Shown here: piece after piece, positions 12,379 through 24,954 of the stretch
How positions within the stretch are numbered: the first letter of the stretch is position 1
Layout: each line of letters starts with the position of its first letter
Translations under genes and position numbers: made by a program
Notes under the pieces: model-generated
What the model saw: only the letters and a program-made list of their open reading frames with translations
Database searches by the model: none
Told to the model about the DNA's origin: nothing
DNA from: Gigaspora rosea
Lineage: Eukaryota; Glomeromycota; Glomeromycetes; Diversisporales; Gigasporaceae
Assembly (NCBI GenBank): GCA_003550325.1
Contig: QKWP01000372.1
Span: 58,993-122,992, forward strand
Direction: 5' to 3'
DNA length: 64,000 nt

Positions 12379-12782
12379 ATAGAGACAAAATAAAAAAAAA
12401 AAACAGATATATATTTTTATCTATATCGTGAAACTGATAAAAAAATAAAGCAATAAAAAAAACAAAAAAACATAGAAAATCTTACCTATATCCTGTATCT
12501 GTCCTGATATATATCAAATTAAAAAAATTTTAAGAAAAATTTTTTTATATCATAAAGGATAAAATTTTTTGATATATGTAGATTTAAAAGTTATTTTTAT
12601 TACATATACTCATCAGGTACCATATATCCAAACTATACGATATGTATATGGTAGGCCGATATGTAGTACCTATGTAAGTAGTATAATATTGTATGCCATA
12701 AATGCTATATGCTGTATTAGTAGTATTGTTATACAAATAAAGATCTAACTTGTTATAAAGATCATCTTTGTTATACAAATAA
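12379..12782. other. AT-rich gene-free sequence
   Basis: Low-complexity AT sequence. Nothing recognised. Confidence 0.4.
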
Positions 12783-12920
12783 GGCGCCTACTTTTATCAC
12801 CTGATTTCAGTTTATTAGTAGCCCTAACCCCCCCTAGATATGAAAATTATCATGTGTTATATATAATTTCCAAAATTTTTGACCCCCCCTAGAAAATCAG
12901 GTGATAAAAGTAGGCTCCCT
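12783..12920. mobile_element. small MITE (~138 bp) with GGCGCCTACTTTTATC ends
   Basis: Terminal inverted repeats of about 25 bp (left GGCGCCTACTTTTATCACC, right its near reverse complement ending TAGGCTCCC) enclose about 85 bp holding an inverted CCCCCCTAG pair. No coding sequence. Confidence 0.75.
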
Positions 12921-13129
12921 AAACATCTGACTTTTTGAAAAATTACTAGTTGGCTATACAAATCTTAATATATGAATCAAAAAATTATATAATAAGTCTA
13001 TACAAAATCAGATCTCAGTATTATATATATTCTTCGAGGCCCTACCCTAGCCCTAACCCTATCCTAATATTAATAATTAAAAATCAAAAAAATCAGAAAA
13101 ATCAGGTAATCTCATAATGTACCTAGCTT

Positions 13130-14855
13130 TAGCCATCCTCTTTTTTTGTCAAAAAATTATACAAAAAAATGTGGGATAGCTTATTTTTAGATTGTTAAAT
13201 TTTTCAAAAAATTGAAAACTGTACTAATATAAAGTTGTCCAAATGCTATGAGATTTTTACTATAAGAATATTACATTGTACTAAACAACTTTACTTAATC
13301 AAACTTTTGAAGTTTATATAGTAAAAAAAAGGTTTATATATATAGCGACTGTTAACAATTACTTTAAAAATTTTTTTGAAAATCTGAGGAAGTAGCTTCT
13401 TTTGGATATAGCTTATTTTCAGAAACCTATAGTACTTACTATCCCTTAGATTGTAACACAGGCAAATTTGCCTGCATATTTTAAAATTTTTAATAAAATT
13501 TTAAATATTGATTTTAGTCATATCTTTTCTAAGTAAAAAATATTCTTTGAGTTTTGTTTTAGTAACTTTGTTATAAATTTTTTTTAAAATCATTAGAAAA
13601 CTTTAATATAATAAATGTTTAAAGTTCTTGTATTGGCATTTTTACTATTAAAATTTTTCTTTAGATTTTTTCAAATTTTATATGTTCCCGTCTATAAAAA
13701 AAATCTTTATTTCTAATACAAGTCTTAATTTTTACAAGTAAATCATTAAAGTTGCAATAATGAAAGTTGTCATCCTTTATATAAACTACAATATTGTCTT
13801 AAGAACTATAGTTCTAAAACTAAAACTAAATAAGATCGCAGAAAAATTGTAATAAAATTTTTTAAAAAAATTTTTTCTTAAAATTATCTATTTTCAGCTT
13901 ATATGTAACTATAATTTATTTTCTTATAATATAAAAACTAATTTTGCAAAAAAGTAATCCTTATTTTCAAATATAATTGTACAAAGTTTTATTTAATTAT
14001 TTTAGCATTTTAAAAAAGTAAATCAGAGCTAAAAAAGTGCAAAAACGCAGACAAATTTGCCTGTGTTCTACTACAATCTAAGGGATAATATTATACTAAC
14101 AAGCTTATTTACTAAGTTTTTCAGTAAAGTTAATTTTATAAACAAAGTAATTCTGGACATTATTGTTAAGAATTAGATTAGAATTAGAGTTAAGTTAGTA
14201 TAATTTATAAAAAAAAGCTTGGTAGTAAAACTTGTTGAGAAATAATTAATATTAAATATAATAATATATCAGTAAAATAATAAAATAATACAGATTATAT
14301 TCTATTTTAAAATTATAAAATGATGCTAAAATTTTGAACATATATGTATATACTTAAAATTTAAATTAGCAACTTTATTAGAATTATAATTTATGTTATA
14401 TTATAATAAGTCATGAATACAGGAATAGTCAGTTGTTTTTATTTACATATTCAGTTGTTATCAATAATTTTTAAAAATAAATTTTGTCTATTAAGTATAT
14501 TTTGTGAATATTAGATAATATTAATAACATGTATTAGTAATTTGTATACTATATTTTCAAAATAGTTAAATATCATATATTTCTGATAATAAGCTACCTC
14601 CAAAAGAAGCTACCTCTCTAATTTTTTTTAAAAATTTTTAAAAAAATTATTAGCAGTTGCTACTATAAAAGTCTAAATTTTACTAACTAAATCTCAAAGA
14701 TACTATTAAGTAAAGTCGTTTAGGACATCGAAATACTCTTACAATAAAAATTTAATAGAATTGGATAACTTTTTATAAGTACAATTTTAATTTTTCAAAA
14801 TTCAACAATTCAACTCCTACATTTTTTGTATAATTTTTGGCCAAAAAGGATAGCT
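13130..14855. mobile_element. large foldback (~1.7 kb) with ~300-bp arms
   Basis: The left arm, 13130-13430, matches the reverse complement of 14575-14855. Shared blocks include AAAATTATACAAAAAAATG, AGTAGCTTCTTTTGGA and TAGCTTATTTTCAGAAA. The arms are diverged, so the insertion is old. A second element (13440-14086) lies inside. No protein was found in either. Confidence 0.7.
13440..14086. mobile_element. nested TIR element, TATCCCTTAGATTGTA ends (647 bp)
   Basis: The left end TATCCCTTAGATTGTA plus the ACACAGGCAAATTTG block is repeated inverted at the right end. The interior is AT-rich and noncoding. It sits in the loop of the 13.1-14.9 kb foldback, so it is either a later insertion or the original core. 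Confidence 0.75.
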
Positions 14856-15034
14856 TACTTTCAGAAACATATAGTATATAACTAAATTTATAGTATCTTA
14901 CAATAAAAACTATATTAATTCCAACCCAACTAACTTAACCTTATAGTAATTTATAATAAATATTAATACAAACTCAATCTTAAATATATTATCTAACAAA
15001 CTTATATCGTTGATTCTCACTTTTCTGAAACACA

Positions 15035-15172
15035 TTTCCCTGAAAACTATTTTCCCGACATCATATAGGGTTAGCGTTAGCATTTTGTTAGTTGTGGCAA
15101 TATATTTTTAGCAAATTGTCACCTGTGTGATATCGAGTAAATGACATGTTAGGGAAATAGCTTTCGGGAAAT
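15035..15172. mobile_element. small imperfect foldback
   Basis: The segment starting CTGAAACACATTTCCC pairs imperfectly with the right side near 15140-15172 (GGGAAATAGCTTTCGGG). It lies directly beside the next MITE. Weak but visible. Confidence 0.5.
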
Positions 15173-15180
15173 TGTACTGT

Positions 15181-15388
15181 AACCACTTATATAATCATAA
15201 AAATTTCTTCTTGTTATTTTTTCATGTGTTATGATATAATATTATATTTATTTAAATTAAAATTCAGTAATACTATTATTGGTCAAACTGTTAAATATAG
15301 TAATTTGACAAATGTATACTGCAAATTGGTAAATATTTATTTGCCAAATTACTGTTATTTGACAATTTTTGCTCAATAATGTATACTT
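15181..15388 (-). mobile_element. MITE copy, same family as 22084-22337 (opposite orientation)
   Basis: Read in reverse, it starts AGTATACATTATTGAGC, has the TAATTTGGCAAAT hairpin and ends with the block near CTTCTTGTTATTTTTTC. The same order appears at 22084-22337. Finding two copies defines the family. It is noncoding. Confidence 0.7.
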
Positions 15389-15902
15389 CTATGTTAAATA
15401 GATTTAAAGCAAAGTTTTTTTATAGTTATTCATAAAAATTTTAATACAAGCTACCTCTCATTGCCAAAATAATTTTATATTAACTCAGAATATAATTTTA
15501 ATACAACTAATTTACAAAGACAATACCAATACAAACTACTTCTAACTGACTCTGTGGTAGCTGAAATATGACAAAATTTTTTATAGTAACTCATAAAAAA
15601 AATTAAAATAAATTTAATATAATTATTTTATTGCAAATTAACTTAACTTTAATCATATACTATAGTAGGCTTTGCAACAAAATTCTTTATAAAAAAACTA
15701 ATAACTTCAATACAAACTAATTCAAACTGAATTATATAAAAATCAAAGTAATTCTAATACAAACTAACTTAACTATACTATAGTTACCAGAATAGCAGAT
15801 AAGTATTATAGTATTTTCTTATTTAACTTAGTAAAAATTATAAAAATTTTAATGCAAACTTATGTAACTTTAAACTTTATACAATAGTCACTATAACAGT
15901 TA

Positions 15903-16056
15903 GGGTAATAACAGATATTATGTAATATCCTGAGGGGGTCTCTGATTTTCTTATATTAGATATATAAATTTATAACAGTCAATCAAATTTCTCTTATATA
16001 GAGAGGAGGGAGTAGAGAGTATAGTAAAAAAATATTACATAATATCTGTTATTACC
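15903..16056. mobile_element. Tourist-like MITE (154 bp), 3-bp TTA target site
   Basis: TIR GGGTAATAACAGATATTATG and its reverse complement enclose a C/G-strand-biased middle. TTA precedes the left end and TTT(A) follows the right. It shares end pattern and size with copies at 16446, 27123, 30274 and 30505. A 3-base TWA duplication is the mark of PIF/Harbinger-derived MITEs. Confidence 0.8.
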
Positions 16057-16074
16057 TTTATAGGATATGTTTCT

Positions 16075-17235
16075 TTAAAATAGCCTAGAAATATGTTTAT
16101 AATAAAGTTATAATAAAACTTATGAATTTACTATAAAATTTGGGCTAAAGATTCTTCTTAGCTTAACTAATTAACTTAAAATTAAAGTTATTTAGAGCAA
16201 AAAAAGAAGAAAAATTTGAGCTTAAAAACCAAATTGAAATTTTGGTAATTTTGCTCTATTTCAAAATGTAACTTTGTCAAAACAAATATTTATAATTTTA
16301 AAACAAAAATTATATGTAAAATTGCTCCGAGCAACTTTACTTTGTAGCAAAATATAGGTTATCTTAACAAAAAAGTAAGTTAGCTATATGCTAAAGTTAA
16401 AAATTTTTTGGTTTGCAATATAAAATCCTTTTTTTGTCAAAATAAGAGTGGTGACAGATATTGTATAATATTTTAGAGGAGGAAGGGTCTCTAATATCTT
16501 ATGTTAAATATAGAAGTTCATAATAGCCAATTAAATTGCTCTTATACAGGAGAAGAGGTAGGAGGTATAATAAAATAATATTATGTAATATATGTCACTA
16601 CTCTAACTTGCTTTGGGCCTCTAAGTAAACTTGTGCAGCATATAATTCTATTTGTAACAAGGTTGAAATGCATTTTCTCAAACCTTTTACTAAGTGAAAA
16701 ATGGGGTTAAAGTTAAAGAAAAAAATTTTTTTTAAAAGAAAAAATTTTTTTAACTTTCTCCCATTTTTACTTAGTAAAAGTCTAAAAAAACATGTTTCAA
16801 CTTTATTATAAGTAGAATTACATACTGAACAAGTTTACTTAGAGGCCAAAAGCAAGTTATCTTGACAAAAAAAGGGTTTATATTGCAAACTAACAATTTT
16901 TAAGTTTAGTATATAGCTAATTTACTTTTTTGTCAGAATAACCTATATTTGCTACTAAGTAAAGTTGCTCAGAACACAATTTTACATATAATATTTTTTT
17001 AAAATTAATAAATATTTGTTTTGACAAAGTTATATTTGAAATAGTCAAAATTACCAAAATTTCATTATGGTTTTTAAGCTCAAATTTTTCTTATTTTCTT
17101 GTTCTAAATTTTTGTAAAATTTAATTTTAAGTTAATTAGTTAAGCTAAAAGGATCTTTAGCCCAAAGTTTATAGTAAATTTATATATTTTTATTATAATT
17201 TTGATTATAAACTTATTTCAAAGGATGTTCTATAA
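16075..17235. mobile_element. large foldback (~1.16 kb) with ~500-bp arms
   Basis: Inverted arms centre on about 16735. They pair 16080-16440 with 16855-17235, and 16610-16730 with 16740-16860. Shared blocks include TTTGGGCTAAAGAT, AAAATTTGAGC and GCTTTGGGCCTCTAAGT. The left arm is interrupted by the 16446-16603 MITE. No protein was found. Confidence 0.8.
16446..16603. mobile_element. Tourist-like MITE (158 bp) with exact TAA duplication
   Basis: TIR GAGTGGTGACAGATATTG and its near reverse complement; TAA at 16443-16445 and at 16604-16606. It interrupts the left arm of the 16.1-17.2 kb foldback; the matching place in the right arm has no insert, so the MITE came later. Confidence 0.85.
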
Positions 17236-17299
17236 CTAAAGATTTGTTTACACTAACTCTTGAAAAAAATTATGGCAATAAAAAATTTCAGTGTCATTA

Positions 17300-17700
17300 G
17301 CATGAACTAGTAATAAAAAAATGCACAATTTATAGTACAATACATATAAATGCACATTAATGCACATATTATACAAAATGTACATGATATTGCATAATAT
17401 AATTTTTGTAATTTATATTTTTTCTTCAGAAAATATTAGATACATGCTCAAGTTTTTGTACTGATCTTGCTCTTCTTTTATGTCAATTCATTTTTTTTCA
17501 GAATTTTTTAAGATTTTTGTATCCATATTTCTTAATTCCACGTGATAATACATTCTTTGGCCCAAATTATATATACTTAAACTTTTCTATATAAAACTTA
17601 GATGGGATAAAATGCGCATAATTTTGAAACATGCACATGAATAGCATTAATGTGCACAATAAAAAATTATACACATATATGAAACCTATCTCTAATATGA
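17300..17700 (-). repeat. dispersed repeat copy 2 (inverted partner of 8325-8660)
   Basis: The reverse complement reads GAGATAGGTTTCATATATG, then ATTATGCGCATTTTATCCC, and so on, in the same order as 8325-8660. Noncoding. There are two diverged copies in the window. Confidence 0.6.
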
Positions 17701-18058
17701 ATATAAAACTAGTATAGCATTTAAATTTATTGAATGAAGCAAAACCAAAATATAAAAATATAAGTCTTGCTTAAAACTACTAAGAAGCAAGGCCAAATTA
17801 TAAAATATTAGGCTAGCTTAAAACTTCTGAGCAAAATGAGACCAAAACATAAAAATGTAAAATTAGCTTAAAACAAGTTTATTATACATATGTAATATAC
17901 TATGAATGTTCAATTTTAGAGTTCCAGTTTGGGTGACCCATATGGGTTACCCAACCTGATGGGTCATGGGTAAAAAATTCTCTGCACCGGGTTAAACAGG
18001 TCAGAATTTGAATAAACAAAAACCCTTTAAAATACAATTTGCTTATAAATATCGATAT

Positions 18059-18393
18059 AGTGCTCCGTATTAAAAGGGCCCATTTTTACATTTATCTCAT
18101 TTTGAGATAATTGAGTTTAACCATTTGTTTTGATTTTCGGACTGATCCGGGATTAATTAAATTTCACGATTTTGATTGGTTAAAGACGGCAGGTGACTAT
18201 CGGATAATCTCGTGACATGTTGGCTCTACGCAGCCTCATGTAATTTTTCTTTTTACATTATCTTGATTTTTTTATTATGCAAATCGACTTTCATTAATAA
18301 TTGAAAAATATCAATCATGTCAAAATTTACAGGAATTTAATAAAACTCATTTTCAAAAAATTGTAAAAATGGGCCCTTTTAATACGGAGCACT
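18059..18393. mobile_element. MITE (335 bp) with AGTGCTCCGTATTAAAAG ends
   Basis: Near-perfect TIRs of about 33 bp, starting AGTGCTCCGTATTAAAAG and continuing into GGGCCCATTTTTACA. The ends resemble those of 51611-51779 (ATTAAAACAGCCCA then TTTTACA), suggesting one superfamily. The interior is less AT-rich and has no frame. No target duplication could be fixed. Confidence 0.85.
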
Positions 18394-18469
18394 CCATATA
18401 ATCTGTTCTAGTTTAAACAGATTATGAATAACATGGACTAAATTTATGAGCAATATAGTTAATACATAG

Positions 18470-20815
18470 TAATCTAGTATTCACAAATTTTCACTAATTC
18501 ACAAGAATATTTAAATAATAATTCTGGAATAACTATTTCTTTGGACGTGTATTGCGATGATATTCGTAAAAATGTATCCATATTATCTGTCAAAATATTG
18601 TTAAATAATGGTTTTTGGGGATGCATAAAAATACATAGACCTTCAAATTCTATATGGCTCGATTCTGAAATAGAGTTTTACAACAAATATCGAATCAAAT
18701 AAGCTTAGTTATAATTTATAGAAGCTTGTTAGAGCAGAATAACGCATTAGAAATTCAGATTAAAGCTGCTGAAATTGCTAATAATGCAAAGAGTCAAATA
18801 TTAGCAAATACTTCGCATGGTATATTATCTAAATTTTTATTATACTAATAGATCTTAATTTCACAGAATTACGAACAGCGATAGTAGGCATGCTTTCTTC
18901 CTTTGAAGGTACTAACTTGACTGTTGATAAAGGGGCATGATTAATGTCATGACACGTGCCTCGAATGATGTGTTATCTATAATAAATAATATTCTTGATG
19001 CAGCAAAATTAGAAGCACAAAAGATAACTCTAGTAAACAGAACATTTGATTATTAGAACTATTTGATGATACAATTGAGAAAAGGCCGGGTCTAAAAAAA
19101 TTGAACTAATTATAAATTACGATGTACCCGGTAGATAAATTACCGAGACATGTTAAGAGTGATCCTGAGAGGTAATTAAACTAATTTGATCTTATATTAT
19201 TCTAAAGAAAAAATAGAATTCATTACTTATCTTTTGCATATTAACTAGTCTGAAACAAGTTCTTTTCCATTTATTATCAAATTCGTAACTTAATTATATT
19301 TATATAATACTTTCGACTTATTTTTATTTCATTATTCTAAGAATTCATTCTAATTTCTTATAATTAAATTTACAGAACAAGGTAAAATAATACTGACAAT
19401 TTCAACGATATCGCGCGAAGCCATTGATGAAAACAATGTGAATCCGATTAACAATCAAAAATAATAAAAAAAAGGTGTCCTGCTAATTGAATTAAGTGAC
19501 ACTGGCATTGGGTAAGCTCTTATGATTGTGTATAATTTGCATTTTAGATGTGCATCATCTAACGCTAATTATATTTAATAATAATAATAATAGCATGGAT
19601 CTGAATACATACAACATGTTTGGAAAAGCTTTTCACGAGGTGATATGTCGATAACTTGGAGACAAGATGGCACAGGACTTGGTCTCTCAATATTGTAAAA
19701 ACTTAATAGAAATTAATGCAGAAAGTCAGTTGAGAAAAGGAAAGAAAGTTTGGTTTACACGGAATATTGAGCAATTATCTTCTAAGACTACGATTTCAAA
19801 ATTTAAAATTCCGTTATTAAGTATGCAATTAATGAACAATTAATTTACACATTACCTCATGCTATAAGGCAAAAACGAATATTAATAATTCATCCAGTCG
19901 AAATTATGAGAAATGTAATATTAAATTATCTTAAAAAAGGTTGAAAAAGTTGATGCATTCGATACTTTTGACAAGGCTATTAGAGCAGCAAAGGCATATA
20001 AAGAATCACACGATAAATCTGCTTATGATATACATTTATCGGCCTTAATGAAAATACTGAAGAAGTTGTGGAAGCAGCATTAGAGTTAAGAGGATTAGAA
20101 TTAAATGCTAATAATTTAGTAATAGTCATTATAGCATTTCCAAATAATGAAGGAAATGAATCAGCAAAAAGATTAATTGGAAAAGTTGGGGATCAACTTT
20201 CATTATTTATACTCCAATTACATGGAAAAAATTAATTAATCAATTTATGCATATGGGAAAAATGAAGCTACTTATTATTAGTCTTGAGGTAAATTAATTT
20301 AACTATGCAAGTTCATTAGTTACCAATTCTATAATTAAATTATATTTTTAGAATACATTGCAACAAGTCTCAAAACTTAGTTATTCAACGATCTCCTCAA
20401 CAAGTGTCAAAAGCTGTCAGATTGATTGATTCTGAATTTAAGCTATTAAATACAGTAATGCATATTCAAGTTCATCCAATTTAGATATAGAACAAGTAAA
20501 TCAGAATTTCACTAATTTTATTAGAATGTAATTTAGTAAGTTTAATTGTTTAATTCATTTGTATTTATTGTTATGATGAAATATTCAAATCACAATTAAT
20601 TTATTGTTTGTTTTAGCCAATAATGTCAGGCTTTGATGTTTCACGAGCGATTAGAGCAATGAGACCACCAGTTTCAAATATAACGATTTTTATTCTAACG
20701 AATTTACTTACTGAGGAAATACAAATTAAATGCATCGAGTTAGAGATAAACGATTTTCTTGGAAAACCTTTAAAAATTAAAGAGCTTGAAAAGTTCTAAC
20801 TAAATTGGATCGGAG
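18470..20815 (+). pseudogene. decayed hybrid histidine kinase (GAF, HisKA, HATPase, receiver)
   Basis: The translated pieces, in order on the plus strand but in changing frames, match a fungal two-component sensor. A GAF-like end (GFWGCIKIHRPSNSIWL, 18610-18665) is followed by a HisKA region with AKSQILANTSH (about 18789-18818). The phosphoacceptor His sits just before a 47-base intron (18820-18866), after which ELRT resumes. Then come NNILDAAKLEAQK (near 18985), an N-box-like HLLSNS (about 19265), the ATPase motifs ELSDTGIG (19490) and DGTGLGLSI (19665), a receiver-like start QKRILIIHP (19870), a segment MSGFDVSRAIRAMR (20623) and the conserved FLGKPLK (20755). Multiple frameshifts and stops break it. 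Retained introns show that it arose from a genomic copy, not from mRNA. The family would pass phosphate from His to Asp in osmotic or stress signalling. This copy cannot. Confidence 0.85.
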
Positions 20816-22050
20816 AAAATTAAAATCAATCACAATTAAATTGTTATGAATATTATATGCATCTTTTAAAAATTATGCAATTCTAAAATAAGTTGGCAAT
20901 AAAAGTTTTACATATTGTGAATTAAAATACTCTATTTCTGATTTTCTTTGACAAATTCTGATATATTATGCCTCAATATCGAAAACATTAGGTCTTTTGT
21001 CAGTTTTAATGACGTGGAATCGTATTATGAACATTTGAAACCAATATCTTAATTAACATCAAGCTAAGGTCGTGGAAATATGAACTTAGAAGCATTAAAT
21101 ATTGTTGTCGAAGTCTTAGGGATGAGAATAATAATAATTAGGTTTAAAAAACTAAAAAAAAAACAATACGTGAATAAATTTTCAATTTCTTAGTTGATTG
21201 TTTTATCGCAAATATACAAAGTTTATCAGTTTATATTCGACTTAAGTCAGGGTTTTAATTTACAGTATTCTACTGTATATTCATGATCAAGGATTATTTA
21301 AACTTAGTAACTTCACACAAAATTAGGACGCAACCTAGACTTCGTCTTTTACCAGCGGTTCCGCCTTTCAATAGGAGCCTCAACCTTTATCAGGAATTTC
21401 ATCTTTTATGGGAATTTTAGTCGAGGTTTAGACTTCTCTGAAAGGATCAGATTTTGCAGGTGGTTTCGACTTTCGTAATTTTTCAAAAATAGTCTCGTCT
21501 AACATAATGTCAGTTAGTCGAAATATGCTATTTAATCAAATATTTAGACATTTGTGTGTCTAAATATATTTTGATATTTGTCGAAATGCCAAATTCTAAA
21601 TTTGTTTAATGTCTATATATTTGACGAGTTAATATCAGTTTTGCTCATTTCACTGACGATTCATTCCATAGACCCAGTCATTTCTTTATAGTTAGTATGA
21701 AGGCTAGTGTTATATAATTTATATGAAAAATTTTCTGCGAAATGAGTTGTCAGTGAAAAAACTGTCTACGAAATAAGCTTGTTGGTCAATTAAACTGTCC
21801 ATGAAATAAACTTATCTGCGAATTGATTCTCTGTAGAATAAATGTATCGATAAATTGCTTGTCGGTGAAGTATATTGTGTCTACGAAGTGTACGTTGTTG
21901 AAATGATACGAATCGTGTTGATTTGCTGATACTAGATTTTTTTAATTTTAAAAAAATTCAACTTCTCTGACTAGTTTATTTAAAATTCAGAAATTTCTTA
22001 AATAAATCTAAGTTATTAAAAAATTTATTTAATATGATATATTTTTAAAT
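20816..22050. repeat. gene-free stretch with degenerate short tandem repeats
   Basis: At 21330-21480 units like CCTTTATCAGGAATTTC and GACTTTCG recur in diverged form. At 21640-21905 units of about 25 bp like GTCTACGAAATAAGC and GTCCATGAAATAAAC recur about eight times. No gene was found. Confidence 0.5.
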
Positions 22051-22792
22051 TTAATTCGTGATCCGCCTAAGAACTAGTGAAATAAGTATACAATATTGGG
22101 CAAAAATTGTAGAATAACGGTAATTTGGCAAATGATCACGTGCCGCTCTGCGGCACGTGTAGCCAATCATTTGCCAAATTACTGTATTCGACAATTTGGT
22201 GTTATCCGGCAATTTATGATCATGATTGGTAGGGAGTTGCTCGCTGAGTTTTAATTTAAATAACATATTTACATCATAACACATGAAAAAATAACAAGAA
22301 GAAATAATTTCATGATCATATGAGGTTGCCGGATAACATAGTAAATCGTGGGGAAATTTACTATTGTTTTTTGCCTTTTTTGGAATCTGGAATTTCCCAA
22401 AGGACAAACCGATTTTCTACTAAGTAAACATCTCTTTTAATTAAATAAAAATTGTAGAGGAGAAAATTCCGGTCATAATGGCAGTTAAATCATTAAAATC
22501 GGCCCAATGGATCACGAGATATGAGTTTTGCGACTATATGGTGTAAACAAAAGTAACCATATAATCGCAAGGACAAAATGCTCATATCTCGCGATCCACT
22601 GGGCCGATTTTAATGCTTTAACTGCCATTATGACCGGAATTTTCTCCTCTACAACTTTAACTTAATGTAAAAGAGATATTTACTTAGTAGAAAATCAGTT
22701 TGTCCTTTGGGAAACTCCAGATTCCAAAAAAGGCAAAAAATACATATCTCTACTGTTTACTATGTTTTTTCACTGGGTGGATCACGAATTAA
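22051..22792. mobile_element. foldback element (~740 bp) interrupted by a second MITE
   Basis: Ends TTAATTCGTGATCCGCC and GGTGGATCACGAATTAA are inverted copies. Long arms (22340-22520 with 22570-22770) share TTTCCCAAAGGACAAA, GAGGAGAAAATTCCGG and CGGCCCAATGGATCACG. An open frame at 22051-22407 (-) is a product of this structure, not a gene. Only the left arm holds the insert 22084-22337. Confidence 0.85.
22084..22337 (+). mobile_element. nested MITE, family of 15181-15388
   Basis: Inserted in the left arm of the 22-kb foldback; the right arm lacks it. It holds a strong internal hairpin GATCACGTGCCGCTCTGCGG and the TAATTTGGCAAATGATC inverted pair. It matches the 15.2-kb copy in reverse orientation. 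Confidence 0.75.
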
Positions 22793-23431
22793 CTTAAAAA
22801 ATTTTATGTAAATTTAATTTAGAAATTTGGGACTAACAAAATCTGTACCACGAACCTGGCACAGAATTTTTGTTGGCTTGGGACTATTTAACTTTTTGAC
22901 ACTATTTTAAAGCCAACAAAGATTTTTCATTTTGCCGACCATTTTTTAATTTTTTCAAAAAAAAATTTTTTTTTAGACCCAATTGTACCAATTGTTCAAT
23001 TTTCAACATTTATTTTTTCCTGTTATTCTTATCTGAAGGAGACTTAATTCCTCTAATTGTCTAATAGGACTGACAGATAAAATATGACTGTTGATCTGTG
23101 TTGGAAATCTGGTTTGAAATTTATGTTCTCATGAGAACAATTTATTTAATTAATGTTCTCAGAAATTTATTTATGTTTTCAATAATAAATTTTATTTAGC
23201 CCATTTGAAGTTGATTCTTTGGTTAACATCACTTTTCCAGGACCTCAGGAGAGGGTGGAGTAAAATGAAATGAACATATGAAATAAACATACTATATTAC
23301 TGTGAAATAGCACACATCTGCATGGTATTTGATTACCTGCGTGGTGTTTTGAGCATGCGCATGTGTGCTATTTCAAAATCAATATTGTTTTTATGTACCA
23401 TGAGATTTTTGAAATAGTGCCCATGTGCATT

Positions 23432-23755
23432 TTACTTATTTGTGCAGGTAATACAAACCAAAAAAGGAAATCTGTTTTTGTAAATAAACTAAGTGTGTGA
23501 GATAAATAATTTGGGGTTTGGGCCTTAACATTAGAGGCTATAGGATAGAGTGATGCTTAATATAAATAAAATTTCATTCTTGTCATTTTTAATTAGTGCA
23601 CCAAGATCGTTTTAAACATTAGTTTTTGTGTATTTTCACTTTTTTTTTTATATGGGTTCGAATTCTTCATCAGGCTGATCCTGAAAAGTAAAAATTTGCA
23701 CTCTTTAATCAGCTATTTCCTCTCTAGGAGCTTGTATTACCTGTGCAAATAAGTG
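23432..23755. mobile_element. MITE with TTACTTATTTGTGCAGG ends (third level)
   Basis: The TIR of about 27 bp, TTACTTATTTGTGCAGGTAA, is repeated inverted at the right end. The same TIR (with GTGCCGG) bounds 46774-47048. No coding sequence. Confidence 0.8.
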
Positions 23756-24316
23756 GATGCTGCCATGTACAGTATATAAATATTTATTTGAAAATCAATC
23801 TCCTTAAATAAAAAATACGGGCAAATAATTTTTTAACTTATAAATCTTTTAATTTGTTATTCAGATATGTATATATACAAACAAGTAGTTATCCTATACG
23901 GTGCTAAATCTGACCTTAATTTATATAAATAGAATAGAATAACAATTAATATCATTCTCAATGCCACTTTTAGCATACTGTACATATAAACTTCTAATTG
24001 GTGATACTGAAATAATGCTAATTTGCTGTTTTATTAATATTTATTTATTAACCCATTATTATTTTAATTTTTATTTAATTTTTTACTTATTGATATTTAA
24101 TTTATTTATTTATTTATATGCTTCATAACCTCATTACATATTAATTGACTCTACTTGGCACACATAGTAAGAGTTTTGATTAATATTATCTGACTTATTT
24201 GTCAAATATTCACTATAAAAATTTGATGATAAATGGTTAGCATTGTAAAAAAAGAAGAATGAGATGGTGCTAAGAATTTTTCTGTGGTTCAGTAAACTTA
24301 AAGTTATAAAAATATA

Positions 24317-24954
24317 CAGTCAGACCCCCCTAAATGCTACCCCCCTAAATGCTACCCCTCCTCAAATGCACGATAGAAGCATGGGCCCACCATGGGACTT
24401 ATAAGCAAATGCACGTTCTTTATTCTGCACGTGCATGCTATTTTTTTGGCCCATTATATATAAAGTCCCTCCGTAAATGCACTCACATGATTGATAACCA
24501 ATCAAAATTATTAATTTTAGATGTAAAAAAAGTATGATCATTATATACTGTAGCAATATTAATTTTATCATTGTAATTGCTAATAAATTATACTAATAGT
24601 ATTACATATCATTGCCTTTGTCGCCTTATTTATGCTTCGTTGCCATAATAACATCTGTACTAAATGTTGGAATTGCAAGAATCATTTCTAATCAAATTTG
24701 GTAGAATGCTTGATCTCAAGCGTTTGTATAGAAATTAGACAATTTCAGGTGTAAAAATTCAATACGTCCAAATTTTTTATTGTAAAATAATATTAAAACT
24801 TGTATACGTATGTGCATGTATATAATAAGCAGCTATATGCACATGTGATCATAATTTTTACCATGATATTATTGGCTATTCCCTAATTGCAACCCCCTCT
24901 AAATGCACGCCTCAATGCCAGTCCCAACGACATGCACTTAGGGAGGTCTGACTG
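24317..24954. mobile_element. pogo/Tigger-like non-autonomous element (638 bp, third level)
   Basis: Starts CAGTCAGACCCCCCTAAATG and ends with the reverse complement (AGGGAGGTCTGACTG), between TA at 24315-24316 and TA at 24955-24956. Terminal CAGT plus TA target is the pogo/Tigger pattern. Subterminal AAATGCTACC/AAATGCACG repeats occur near both ends. Open frames at 24349-24571 on both strands show no transposase motif. Confidence 0.85.

Noticed and set aside
22051-22407. 118-codon minus-strand frame
   Set aside because: It lies inside a foldback and its nested MITE; the frame crosses element boundaries.
23640-23670. tRNA gene suggested by GGGTTCGAATTC
   Set aside because: No acceptor stem, D arm or anticodon arm at the right distance.
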